Shown here: positions 27,067 to 36,843 of the stretch, in pieces
How positions within the stretch are numbered: position 1 is the stretch's first letter
How the letters are laid out: each line of letters opens with the position of its first letter
Source: Novosphingobium sp.
GTDB taxonomy: Bacteria > Pseudomonadota > Alphaproteobacteria > Sphingomonadales > Sphingomonadaceae
DNA: 64,000 nt
Assembly (NCBI GenBank): GCA_020848655.1
Contig: JADLHU010000086.1
Location: 1-64,000 of the forward strand
Direction: 5' to 3'
Made by a program: the position numbers and the translations under genes
The notes under the pieces: generated by a model
Databases searched by the model: none
The model's input: the letters and a program-made list of their open reading frames with translations, nothing else
What the model was told of the DNA's origin: nothing

Positions 27067-27858
27067 ATGAACGACGAGGCCATCCGGGCAGTAGCCCGCA
27101 CTTTTGCGGAAAAGCGGCGTGCGGCGACCGGTTTCGACGCCTTTCCCGGCGCGATGCCGGCCGACCTGGCGACGGCCTATGCGATGCAGGCGGCGGCGAT
27201 GGCGGAATGGGACCGTCCCCTCGCAGGCTGGAAGATCGGCCGCATCGCGGGCGAACTGGCCGAGCAGACCGGCGAGAACCGCTTCGTCGGTCCGGTCTTC
27301 ACCGACAGCGTGCAAGCTGCCGACATGGCCGGGAGCACGGCTTTCCCGGCCATACCCGCAGGCTTCGCAGCGCTTGAAGCCGAACTCGTCGCGGTGGTTG
27401 GCAATGCGGAAAGCCGCGACGACTGGACCGCCGAAGCATGCGCGCCGGCCATCGCCGCATGGCATATCGGCATCGAAGTGGCGGGCAGCCCCTATGCCGG
27501 CATTCAGGATGCCGGCGCGCTGGCGACGATCGCCGGGTTCGGCAACAACATCGGCCTGATCCTTGGCCCCAAGGTAGCGATCGCCGATCCCGCCGCGATG
27601 GTCGCCGCGGTGACCATCGACGGCAGCGAGGTCGCGCGCAAGGCCGCATCCGAACTGCCCGGCGGCCCGCTGGCGGCGGTCGCCTTCGCGCTCAACCGCC
27701 TGCACCGCATGGGCATCGCGCTGCCGGCCGGCACCCTGCTCTCGACCGGCGCGATCACCGGCGTCCATGCGGTGACCCCCGGCCAGCAATGCAGCGCGGC
27801 CTTCGCCCAGGGCGGCACCATCGCCTGCACGGTCATCCCACTGGCGGCCGGATCCTGA
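27067..27858 (+). CDS. 2-keto-4-pentenoate hydratase / FAH-family protein
   Basis: A 263-residue enzyme of the MhpD-like branch of the fumarylacetoacetate hydrolase superfamily: early helix AVARTFAEKRRAATG, then LAGWKIGR, the acidic metal motif in ALEAELVAVV (E-x-E), GIEVAGSPYAGIQDA and DGSEVARKAASE. The family hydrates 2-oxopent-4-enoates or decarboxylates 2-oxo-3-enedioates after meta cleavage. A meta-cleavage dioxygenase is absent here, so its real substrate may differ. The start ATG follows an AAGGAAA site. Divergent from the amidase gene and sharing its putative operator region. Confidence 0.88.
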   Translation: MNDEAIRAVARTFAEKRRAATGFDAFPGAMPADLATAYAMQAAAMAEWDRPLAGWKIGRIAGELAEQTGENRFVGPVFTDSVQAADMAGSTAFPAIPAGFAALEAELVAVVGNAESRDDWTAEACAPAIAAWHIGIEVAGSPYAGIQDAGALATIAGFGNNIGLILGPKVAIADPAAMVAAVTIDGSEVARKAASELPGGPLAAVAFALNRLHRMGIALPAGTLLSTGAITGVHAVTPGQQCSAAFAQGGTIACTVIPLAAGS

Positions 27859-27938
27859 GCCCGAACGGGGGTTTGCTGTTTCCTACATGAACCTATTTGG
27901 TTATTTCGATTCGCTCCCCTGGCAGACGGAGCTGGACC

Positions 27939-28352
27939 ATGCCAATCCTCGAAGCGCTTATCGGGCCGATCGCCGCGATCATCGACAAGGTCATCCCCGA
28001 CAAGGGCGCGCGTGATCGCGCCAAGCTGGAATTGCTGCGATTGCAGGGATCGCAGGAACTGGAAACGCTGAAAGCCCAGCTTTCCGCCATCGTGGCCGAA
28101 GCCAGTTCCACCGATCCCTGGACCAGCCGCGCACGGCCGAGCTTTCTGTACGTGATGTACGCGCTGATCCTGTGCGCGCTGCCCATGGGCGTGCTGGGGG
28201 CGATCAGCCCGGCCACAGCGGGCGCCATCGCCAGCGGCATGACCGCGTATCTGAACGGCCTGCCTGAACCGCTCTATGCGCTCTTCGGCACGGGCTATCT
28301 TGGCTATACGGCCGCGCGCCAGTGGGGCAAGGTTTCGGGCAGCGATCGCTGA
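27939..28352 (+). CDS. 3-TM holin of the gene-transfer-agent release family
   Basis: A 137-residue protein: N-terminal amphipathic segment (PILEALIGPIAAIIDKVIP), a charged helix (RDRAKLELLRLQGSQELETLKAQL), then PWTSRARPSFLYVMYALILCALPMG and a last hydrophobic segment GTGYLGYTAARQWGK. This pattern fits the GTA holin family with three membrane segments, which permeabilises the inner membrane so that an endolysin can release gene transfer agent particles. No endolysin or capsid gene is near; in Rhodobacter the release genes are also encoded away from the main cluster. Prophage remnant is the alternative. Confidence 0.8.
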   Translation: MPILEALIGPIAAIIDKVIPDKGARDRAKLELLRLQGSQELETLKAQLSAIVAEASSTDPWTSRARPSFLYVMYALILCALPMGVLGAISPATAGAIASGMTAYLNGLPEPLYALFGTGYLGYTAARQWGKVSGSDR

Positions 28353-28464
28353 GGGCCGCGCCGATGGGCCGCGCGGTTAACAAAGGCTAAGTGGTTTTGC
28401 CGCTATAGCGCCGGGTTGAAGACCCCATCGCGCCGCTGTGTGCGCGGATAGACGGAGTACCCGG

Positions 28465-28785
28465 GTGAGCAACGCCGCAACCGCATTCCGACGCAGCCGC
28501 GTCAGGACCATCGGCCTGCTGATCGCGATGGCGCCGGCGCTGCTGCTGGCCGCGTGCCAATCGCGCGATGAGGAAATGAACGCCAAAGTCGCCGCCGCCG
28601 AGGCCGCCGCCACTCGCGCCGTCGCGGCCCAGAAAGCCGCCGAAGCCGCCGCGGCGGCCGCCCGCGCTGGCCAGCCGGCGGCCCAATCCTTCGCCGATGA
28701 CCCCGAACCGGAACCGGCGGCGCACAACGAGGGCGAGACCACCGCCAACAGCGATGGCGTGGTCGAGGAACCCGTGCCGGGCTAA
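28465..28785 (+). CDS. Small alanine-rich lipoprotein, function unknown
   Basis: A 106-residue protein starting at GTG. A signal segment RTIGLLIAMAPALLLAAC contains a lipobox, so the mature protein would be lipidated at Cys31. The rest is a short Ala-rich helix (EMNAKVAAAEAAATRAVAAQKAAEAAAAAA) and an acidic tail with no named domain. The Lpp-like helix suggests an envelope-associated coiled coil. It lies upstream of aroQ on the same strand. Confidence 0.8.
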   Translation: MSNAATAFRRSRVRTIGLLIAMAPALLLAACQSRDEEMNAKVAAAEAAATRAVAAQKAAEAAAAAARAGQPAAQSFADDPEPEPAAHNEGETTANSDGVVEEPVPG

Positions 28786-28860
28786 GCCCCGTAAGCCCCG
28801 ATCGCCGGGGATCAAGCCACACGCTTGCCTCGCCCCGATGGCCGGCTTAGGGATAAGGCC

Positions 28861-29298
28861 ATGGCGAACAAGCTGATCTACGTCCTCAACGGACCCAACC
28901 TCAATCTCCTCGGCCTGCGCGAGCCGGAAATCTACGGCAGCGACACGCTCGACGATATCGCCGCCCTGCTCGAAGATCGCGCCGGCGAACTGGGGCTTTC
29001 GGTGGATATGCGCCAGTCCAACCACGAAGGCCATCTGGTCGACTGGCTGCACGAAGCGCAAGCCGAAGGCGCGCAGGCGGTGCTGCTCAACGCCGGCGCG
29101 TTCACCCACACCAGCGTGGCGCTATACGATGCGATCCGTTCGATCCGCACGCCCGTGATCGAGGTGCACTTGTCCAACCCCCATGCGCGCGAGGCGTTTC
29201 GCCACAAGAGCTATGTCGGCATGGCGGCGAAAGGTTCGATCGCGGGCTTCGGCGCGCGCAGCTATCTGCTGGCGCTGGACGCTGCCGCCGCGCTGTAA
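28861..29298 (+). CDS. aroQ: Type II 3-dehydroquinate dehydratase
   Basis: A 145-residue enzyme that dehydrates 3-dehydroquinate to 3-dehydroshikimate in aromatic amino acid synthesis. Signature [16 protein letters not shown] at the N-terminus has the active-site Tyr; [31 protein letters not shown] and [17 protein letters not shown] hold the remaining catalytic residues. Usual family length. In many alphaproteobacteria accB-accC follow; here the next gene is a convergent Lrp-type regulator. Confidence 0.97.
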   Translation: MANKLIYVLNGPNLNLLGLREPEIYGSDTLDDIAALLEDRAGELGLSVDMRQSNHEGHLVDWLHEAQAEGAQAVLLNAGAFTHTSVALYDAIRSIRTPVIEVHLSNPHAREAFRHKSYVGMAAKGSIAGFGARSYLLALDAAAAL

Positions 29299-29323
29299 GC
29301 GCGGGCCTGTCGGGTCTGGCCTA

Positions 29324-29794
29324 TTATTCGATATCGAGCGGCACGCCCGGCACTTGCTTGGCCGTGCGGATGGTCAGCGAAGTTTTTACGCTGGCCACGT
29401 TGGGCGCGGGCGTCAGCTTCGAGGTGAGGAATTCCTGGAAGCTCTGCAAATCGCGGCTGACGACTTTCAGGACGAAATCGATCTCGCCGTTCAGCATGTG
29501 GCATTCGCGCACTTCGGGCAGCGCGCTGACATGGTCCTCGAACTGGCGCAGCGCTTCCTCGGCCTGGCTTTTCAGGCTGACGAGCGCGAACACGGTAATG
29601 GCGAAGCCCAGCTTCGAAGGGTCCAGTTCGGCATGATAGCCGCGAATGACGCCCGAATCCTCCAGCGCACGCACGCGGCGCAGGCAGGGCGGCGCGGTCA
29701 ACCCGACGCGCTGGGCCAGTTCGACAGTGGTCATGCGGCCATCGTCCTGCAATTCCGCCAGAAGCCGACGGTCGATCTGATCCAGATTCGCCAT
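29324..29794 (-). CDS. Lrp/AsnC-family transcriptional regulator
   Basis: A 156-residue regulator: N-terminal helix-turn-helix (DQIDRRLLAELQDDGRMTTVELAQRVGLTAPPCLRRVRALE) and C-terminal ligand-binding RAM domain (HMLNGEIDFVLKVVSRDLQSFQEFL). The start is MANLDQIDRR; a 29-residue upstream extension lacks support. Proteins of this type sense amino acids. It is convergent with aroQ and divergent from the kinase-like gene at 30027. Confidence 0.94.
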   Translation of the reverse strand: MANLDQIDRRLLAELQDDGRMTTVELAQRVGLTAPPCLRRVRALEDSGVIRGYHAELDPSKLGFAITVFALVSLKSQAEEALRQFEDHVSALPEVRECHMLNGEIDFVLKVVSRDLQSFQEFLTSKLTPAPNVASVKTSLTIRTAKQVPGVPLDIE

Positions 29795-30026
29795 ATCCCC
29801 CTCGAACTGCCCTCCCCTCGAACGGCTCACGATGCCTGGAAATCCCCATAGGGCAATTTCCGCCACCTGTGTGCCCTTCATGCGCTAATATTATTATGTT
29901 CTAGCGCAATCGTCCCGCTTTGCAACGCACCTCAAGCGCAGCCTTTCGCTGCGCCGCGAAACTGGTAGGAAGCCAGTTCACCCCTTCCGGCCGCCCGTTG
30001 CGTCGCCGGTCTTGTGCGGAGCCAGG

Positions 30027-31862
30027 ATGCATTTCGACGATCGCCTTGCCACGGTGCTGCGGCAACCGGCCACCGGCGAGGTCATCGCGCGCATCCAGTA
30101 TCGGCAATTGCTCGATCTGCTGGGCACGCTGCCGGTGGACGCACAGGGCGATCAGGTGGACCAGGCCTATTTGCGACTGGGCGACCTTTCGGGCACCGTC
30201 GCCGCGCCGGTGCGCGCCGCGATGCTGGGCGAACAGGGCCTGCGACTGCGCAATCCGCGCCTTGTCGCCACGCTGGCCGGCGCGGAGCCGGCGATTGCCG
30301 CCGCCACCATCGCCGCGGCGGACCTCAACACCGACCAGTGGATAGACCTGGTTCCCGCGCTGCCCGCCCACGCGCGCGCCTTCCTGCGCCAGCGCCGCGA
30401 TCTGGCGCCCGATGTGGCGGTGCTGCTGTCGCGGCTGGGCGTGCATGACCGGGGCCTGCCGCCCGCCGATAGCGTGGCCCTGTCTGAAACGGTTGCGCCG
30501 GAAACGGCTGCGCCCGAAGCGGCCCCGGCCGCGCCCGCCGCCGTCTCTCGTCCGACCCCCGCCAACGACGCCGACCCCGCGCCGACATCCATCACCGCGC
30601 TTCCCGCGCCGCCGCCGGGCCGCAACGATGGCATCGGCGCGATCGTCCGCCGGATCGAGGCTTTCCGCCGCACCCGCCGCGCCGGCGAATTCGATGCGTC
30701 GGGCCTGCGCCACGGCGGCGATGCGCCGCGCCTGCCGCTGAACGAGCCGCGCCCGGCCCATGCCGCCGCCTTCGATTTCGCCACCGACACCGAAGGCCGC
30801 ATCGTCTGGGCCGAACCGGCGATGGCGCCGATGACCGTGGGGCTGCGCCTGGCCGCCCGCGATCCCGAAGCGCCCTTGCAAGCGGGGCCGGGGCTGGTTT
30901 TCGCGATGCGCCGCCGCCAGCCGATCACGCGCGAACGCGTGGCGATCACCGGCGCGCCGGCGATCGAGGGCGAATGGCGGATCGACGCGACACCCCGGTT
31001 CGAACCGCTGGGGGGGCGTTTCACCGGCTATCTTGGCCGCATGCGCCGCCCCGCGCCCCGGCCCGCCGGCGAAGCGCCCTCCCCCGCGCATCCCCAAAGC
31101 GATCGGATGCGCCAGATCCTGCATGAACTGCGCACCCCGGTGAACGCCATCCAGGGCTTTGCCGAAGTGATCCAGCAGCAGTTGTTCGGGCCGACCCCGC
31201 ACGAATACCGCGCACTGGCCGCCACCATCGCCGGCGATGCGGCGCGCATGCTGGCCGGGTTCGAGGAACTGGAACGGCTGGCCCGGCTGGACAGCGGCGC
31301 GCTGGCGTTCGATCCCGGCGCTTGTGATCTGGCCGATGTCATCACCGCCACCGTCGCCCAGCTTGCCGCCTTTTCGCAACCGCGCCGCAGCGGCTTCGTG
31401 GTCGAGATGGAAGCCCCGGCGCTGCCCGTGGCGACCGAGCGCGGCGAGGCCGAGCGGCTGATCTGGCGCTTGCTGGCGACGCTGGCCGGCGCGGCCGCTC
31501 CGGGCGAAATGATCCGGCTGCGCGCGCGTGAACGCGATGGCGCGGTGCGCGTGTCGGTGCGCCTGCCCGCCGCGCTGGCCGCGCGCGAGGACGAAGCCCT
31601 GTTCCACACCGGCGGCGGCCAGCCGCAAGCACTGGCGGCGGGGATGTTCGGCGTGGGCTTTGCCTTGCGCCTCGCCCGCGCCGAAGCCCGCGCCGCGCAT
31701 GGCACGCTGGACCGCCGGGGCGACAAGCTGCGCCTGACGCTGCCCACCGCCGCAATGGCCGTCGCCGCGCCGGCAGCCGTCTGCGATGCCGCGGATGCCC
31801 CGCGCGAAACCGATGGCGCGGCAGCGGAACGCCCGGCCGGGATTGACCACGCCGCGTCCTGA
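30027..31862 (+). CDS. Histidine-kinase-like protein with degenerate ATPase domain
   Basis: A 611-residue soluble protein, Ala/Pro-rich throughout. After an N-terminal region of about 350 residues (helical, with low-complexity PETAAPEAAPAAPAA), a HisKA domain carries an intact H-box at His366 (LHELRTPVNAIQGFAE). The following ATPase region is poor: no N-box asparagines are visible (RLLATLAGAAAPGE in their place) and only a weak G-box GVGFALRLARAEA remains. It may be phosphorylated by another kinase or act as a pseudokinase. No response regulator is adjacent. Confidence 0.82.
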   Translation: MHFDDRLATVLRQPATGEVIARIQYRQLLDLLGTLPVDAQGDQVDQAYLRLGDLSGTVAAPVRAAMLGEQGLRLRNPRLVATLAGAEPAIAAATIAAADLNTDQWIDLVPALPAHARAFLRQRRDLAPDVAVLLSRLGVHDRGLPPADSVALSETVAPETAAPEAAPAAPAAVSRPTPANDADPAPTSITALPAPPPGRNDGIGAIVRRIEAFRRTRRAGEFDASGLRHGGDAPRLPLNEPRPAHAAAFDFATDTEGRIVWAEPAMAPMTVGLRLAARDPEAPLQAGPGLVFAMRRRQPITRERVAITGAPAIEGEWRIDATPRFEPLGGRFTGYLGRMRRPAPRPAGEAPSPAHPQSDRMRQILHELRTPVNAIQGFAEVIQQQLFGPTPHEYRALAATIAGDAARMLAGFEELERLARLDSGALAFDPGACDLADVITATVAQLAAFSQPRRSGFVVEMEAPALPVATERGEAERLIWRLLATLAGAAAPGEMIRLRARERDGAVRVSVRLPAALAAREDEALFHTGGGQPQALAAGMFGVGFALRLARAEARAAHGTLDRRGDKLRLTLPTAAMAVAAPAAVCDAADAPRETDGAAAERPAGIDHAAS

Positions 31863-31929
31863 TCATACCCAACGGTCCCTTAAGACTTTTGCCGCATAAG
31901 CATCGCTCGTCATCTGGCGGGAGGACGCG

Positions 31930-32961
31930 ATGTATCTCGGCATGGGGGGCTGGGCCTTGTCTAGTGTAAGCATTCCCGAATTGCCGGGGACGCCGGATTT
32001 CGTCCGGTTCCGCGAAGGATTCGGCCAGAAGTTCATCGTCACGGTCGATACCGAGGAAGAGTTTGACTGGGGCGCGCCGCTGCGCCGCGATGGCCACACG
32101 CTCGATACCATTCCCGATATCGCCCGCTTCCAGCAGTTCTGCGAAAAATTCGGCGTCGTGCCGATCTACCTCGTCGATTATCCCGTCGCCACCAGCCCGG
32201 TCGCGGCCGAAGTGCTGCGCGCGCCGCTGGCCGCCGGCCGCGCCGAAGTGGGCGTGCAACTGCACCCTTGGGTCAGCCCGCCGTTCGATGAAGACGTCAA
32301 CGAATTCAACAGCTTTTCCGGCAATCTCCCCACCAGGCTCGAGCGCGAGAAGTTTCGCCGCCTGCGCGATGCGATCGAAAGCAACCTGGGCAAGGCGCCG
32401 CTGATCTATCGCGCCGGGCGCTATGGCGTCGGCCCGTCGTCGGCCTCGATCCTCGAGGAATGCGGGCTGGCCATCGACAGTTCGGTGCGCGCGGGCTTCG
32501 ATTACAGTTCCACCGGCGGGCCGAATTTCCGCGACCATCCGGTGCGGCCCTACTGGCTGGGCAGCCCCGGCGGGTTGATGGAACTGCCGCTGACCACGGT
32601 ATACTGGGGCCTGCTGCGCCAGATCGGGCACTGGCTCTATCCCAGCTTGTGGCGCATGCCGAAGCTGCGCGGCGCGCTGGCCCGCATCGGCATGCTGGAA
32701 CGCATTCCCCTCACCCCCGAAGGGGTCAGCGTCACCGAGGCCATCCGCGGCATCGACATCGCCCTCGACGAAGGGCTGCCGGTGCTGGTGTTCTCGTTCC
32801 ACAGCCCCTCGCTGGCGCCGGGCCATTCGCCCTACGTGCGCAGCGCCGCCGATCTCGACCGGTTCTACGACTGGTGGCGCGAAGTTCTGGGCTATCTCGC
32901 CCGGCGCGGCGTGGCGCCATCCAGAGTCGGCGAGATCCTTTCGTCGGTGGAGCTTGCCTAG
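31930..32961 (+). CDS. Polysaccharide deacetylase family protein (WalW-like)
   Basis: A 343-residue protein of the NodB/CE4-like fold. The N-terminal strand has the metal Asp in KFIVTVDTEEEFDWG, then PDIARFQQFCEKFGVVPIYLVDYPVA, and a metal His in VGVQLHPWVSPP; C-terminal FSFHSPSLAPGHSPYV. It would remove acetyl groups from a surface polysaccharide. No signal peptide is evident. A GGGAGGA site precedes the ATG. It follows the kinase-like gene by 67 bases and may share its transcript. Confidence 0.85.
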   Translation: MYLGMGGWALSSVSIPELPGTPDFVRFREGFGQKFIVTVDTEEEFDWGAPLRRDGHTLDTIPDIARFQQFCEKFGVVPIYLVDYPVATSPVAAEVLRAPLAAGRAEVGVQLHPWVSPPFDEDVNEFNSFSGNLPTRLEREKFRRLRDAIESNLGKAPLIYRAGRYGVGPSSASILEECGLAIDSSVRAGFDYSSTGGPNFRDHPVRPYWLGSPGGLMELPLTTVYWGLLRQIGHWLYPSLWRMPKLRGALARIGMLERIPLTPEGVSVTEAIRGIDIALDEGLPVLVFSFHSPSLAPGHSPYVRSAADLDRFYDWWREVLGYLARRGVAPSRVGEILSSVELA

Positions 32962-33029
32962 CGGCGACAGGCGGGCTAACGGCACTCGTCCGGCGGCGAT
33001 CCGATGGGTCGTGGCGGGCGCGGCAAAGG

Positions 33030-33105
33030 GGGCCTGTAGCTCAGCGGTTAGAGCTGGCCGCTCATAACGGCTAGGTCGCGGGTTCGAATCCTGCCGGGCC
33101 CACCA
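33030..33105 (+). tRNA. tRNA with CAT anticodon, probably tRNA-Ile2 (lysidine type)
   Basis: A 76-nt cloverleaf: acceptor GGGCCTG/CGGGCCC, D-loop AGCGGTTAG, anticodon stem GGCCG/CGGCT around CTCATAA (anticodon CAT), T-arm CGGG-TTCGAAT-CCTG, encoded CCA. The short D-loop and the GGG start resemble tRNA-Ile with k2C34 reading ATA rather than elongator Met; initiator Met is excluded by the paired acceptor end. Confidence 0.85.
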
Positions 33106-33142
33106 GAGCCGCAGGGACGTGGCCAGACGGCCACCGAAAGGT

Positions 33143-33222
<80 letters not shown>

Positions 33223-33249
33223 TCCTTACATCACGACCCTACGGCCCCT

Positions 33250-33666
33250 TCACCACTCGCCGACATTGGGCATCGACGCCCACGGCTCGGCCGGGGCGGC
33301 GGCGGGGGTCTGGAGGAGTTCGATCGAAATGCCGTCGGGCGTGCGCACGAAGGCCATGTGGCCGTCGCGCGGGGGGCGGTTGATGGTCACGCCGGCATCG
33401 GCAAGCGTCTGGCAGGTCGCGTAGATATCGTCGACGCGATAGGCGAGATGGCCGAAATTGCGGCCACCGCCATAGTCTTGCGGATCCCAGTTGTAGGTCA
33501 GTTCCACTTGCGCCGCCTCGTCGCCCGGCGCGGCCAGGAAGCACAGCGTGAAGCGGCCGGCTTCGCTTTCCATGCGGCCGGTTTCGCGCAGGCCCAGCAG
33601 TTCGAAAAAGCGGATCGTCTCGTCCAGGTCGGTCACGCGGATCATCGTGTGCAGGTACTTGGTCAT
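33250..33666 (-). CDS. gloA: Lactoylglutathione lyase (glyoxalase I)
   Basis: A 138-residue metalloenzyme converting the methylglyoxal-glutathione hemithioacetal to S-lactoylglutathione. Paired beta-alpha-beta3 units: the first has YLHTMIRVTDLDETIRFFELLGL (His metal ligand) and VELTYNWDPQDYGGGRNFGHLAYRVDDI (Glu and His ligands), and the last strand FVRTPDGISIELLQ supplies the second Glu. The start MTKYLHTMIRV is the family norm. It stands convergent with the tRNA pair. Confidence 0.93.
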   Translation of the reverse strand: MTKYLHTMIRVTDLDETIRFFELLGLRETGRMESEAGRFTLCFLAAPGDEAAQVELTYNWDPQDYGGGRNFGHLAYRVDDIYATCQTLADAGVTINRPPRDGHMAFVRTPDGISIELLQTPAAAPAEPWASMPNVGEW

Positions 33667-33823
33667 CGCCGGCTCCTTCATAAGGCAAACGTGGCAGAAT
33701 TCGCGTATCGCACCCCACATCGGAAGACGCGCGCGGGAACGCAAGCCCCCCGCTTGCGGCAGCGCGCCCGCGCCTGTAGAGCGCTCGCAACTTTCCCCGA
33801 TCGCATTCCCCAGAGGACTCTCG

Positions 33824-35503
<1,680 letters not shown>

Positions 35504-35627
35504 TCTTCGCCGCCGCAATTATGAACAGAAGGCTATCAGGCCGGTTCAGAATTGCGACAGTGCGTCAGGGGTAGACCTTCATCAACAGTCGCCGCCATGC
35601 ACGCGGCGTTTGGGATGGAGGTCTAGC

Positions 35628-36635
35628 ATGACCGTTGGTAAACTCTTGAATTCGGGCGGCCTCGCCGCTCTTGCCGCGGGCCTGGCGCTGATCGCGCTGC
35701 CCGCATCCGCCAGCGCACAGGAACGCGGCCAGTGGCGCGGCGGCGGCGATGGCGCCGCCAGCGTCCAGCGTGGCGGCGGTGGTGGCGGCAACTGGGGCGG
35801 CAATAACGGCAACGGCCGTGGTTCGCGCTGGAACGGCGCTTCGTCGCAAGGCGGCGGCGGCCCGGCCAGCGCGCCGCAAACCAGCAGCAGCCCGTCCAGC
35901 ACCGGGCCGTCCAGCACCAGTCAGGCGCAAGTGCGCGGCAACTGGCGTGGCGGGGTCGATCGCTCGTCGCCCGCGCTGCGGCAGGAGCAGGCCGCGCAAA
36001 GCGCGCAAGGCCGGCCGCAGCGCTGGTCAAGCCAAAGCGGCGGCACCGTCAACAGCGGCACCCCCGGCCGCGACGGCAACCGCAACCCGGCCTGGTCGGG
36101 CGGGGATCGCGATGGGCGCAACGGGCGCGATGGGCGCGACGGGCGCTGGGACGGCAACCGCGACCGGGCCGACCACACGCGCAACGACAATGCCCGCAAC
36201 GACAACGACCGCTGGCGCGACAACAACAATCGCCGTGGCAACGATCGCTGGCGGGACAACGACGGCCGGCGCGACAACGAGCGCTGGCGCGACAGCAACA
36301 ACCGCTGGGGCCACAACGATTCGCGCAACTGGAACCGGCAGTGGCGCAACGACAATCGCTATAACTGGCAGGGCTGGCGGTCGAGCAATCGCCACACCTA
36401 TCGGCTCGGCAGCTACTACGCGCCCTATCGCGGCTACAGCTATCGTCGGCTGGGCATCGGGTTCAGGCTGGATTCGCTGTTCTTCGGCAGCCGCTACTTG
36501 ATCAACGATCCGTGGGACTACCGCCTGCCCGCCGCCTACGGACCCTATCGCTGGGTGCGCTATTACGACGATGTCGTGCTGGTCGATATCTACAGCGGCG
36601 AAGTGGTGGACGTGATCTACGACTTCTTCTGGTAA
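35628..36635 (+). CDS. RcnB-like secreted protein with Asn/Arg/Trp-rich repeats
   Basis: A 335-residue exported protein. The signal peptide ends at ASASAQE. The mature part is low complexity: a Gly/Ser/Gln-rich stretch, a Gly-Arg-Asp block (GRNGRDGRDGRWDGNRDRAD) and about ten short repeats of the form NDRWRDN. The C-terminal about 110 residues have SSNRHTYRLGSYYAPYRGYSYRRLGIGFRL and a terminal VLVDIYSGEVVDVIYDFFW, typical of RcnB-like periplasmic domains. RcnB helps nickel/cobalt homeostasis in E. coli; whether this protein binds metal is unknown. A terminator follows. Confidence 0.85.
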   Translation: MTVGKLLNSGGLAALAAGLALIALPASASAQERGQWRGGGDGAASVQRGGGGGGNWGGNNGNGRGSRWNGASSQGGGGPASAPQTSSSPSSTGPSSTSQAQVRGNWRGGVDRSSPALRQEQAAQSAQGRPQRWSSQSGGTVNSGTPGRDGNRNPAWSGGDRDGRNGRDGRDGRWDGNRDRADHTRNDNARNDNDRWRDNNNRRGNDRWRDNDGRRDNERWRDSNNRWGHNDSRNWNRQWRNDNRYNWQGWRSSNRHTYRLGSYYAPYRGYSYRRLGIGFRLDSLFFGSRYLINDPWDYRLPAAYGPYRWVRYYDDVVLVDIYSGEVVDVIYDFFW

Positions 36636-36650
36636 GTCCGGCAATGAAAG

Positions 36651-36686
36651 GCCCCCGCGTGCCCTGGTGCATGCGGGGGCTTTTTT
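36651..36686 (+). terminator. Rho-independent terminator after the RcnB-like gene
   Basis: GCCCCCGC (36651-36658) pairs with GCGGGGGC (36673-36680), with further GTGC/GTGC-side pairing possible in the loop, followed by six T. It is 15 bases after the stop codon. Confidence 0.9.
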
Positions 36687-36843
36687 GCGAGTATGTCCTG
36701 TGCGGACGCACGACCGGATGGCTGGGTTTGGACAGGATCATCGGCCCTCCCCGCGGATCGTCATGCTGAACCGGGTTCGGGAGCCGATCGCCTTTGGCCG
36801 CTTTTGCCAACGCGATGATGACCCATTTGGGATTGAGGCAGGC

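Noticed and set aside
27067-27858. Meta-cleavage pathway member
   Set aside because: The hydratase-family call is solid, but no extradiol dioxygenase or 2-hydroxymuconate enzyme is present, so a full meta pathway is not supported.
29901-31850. 649-residue open frame antisense to the kinase-like gene
   Set aside because: Composition is Arg/Gly/His-rich, with no motif; the opposite strand has a HisKA domain and ribosome site.
33030-33105. Elongator tRNA-Met reading of the CAT tRNA
   Set aside because: The D-loop length and GGG acceptor start fit tRNA-Ile2 better, though identity finally depends on TilS recognition.
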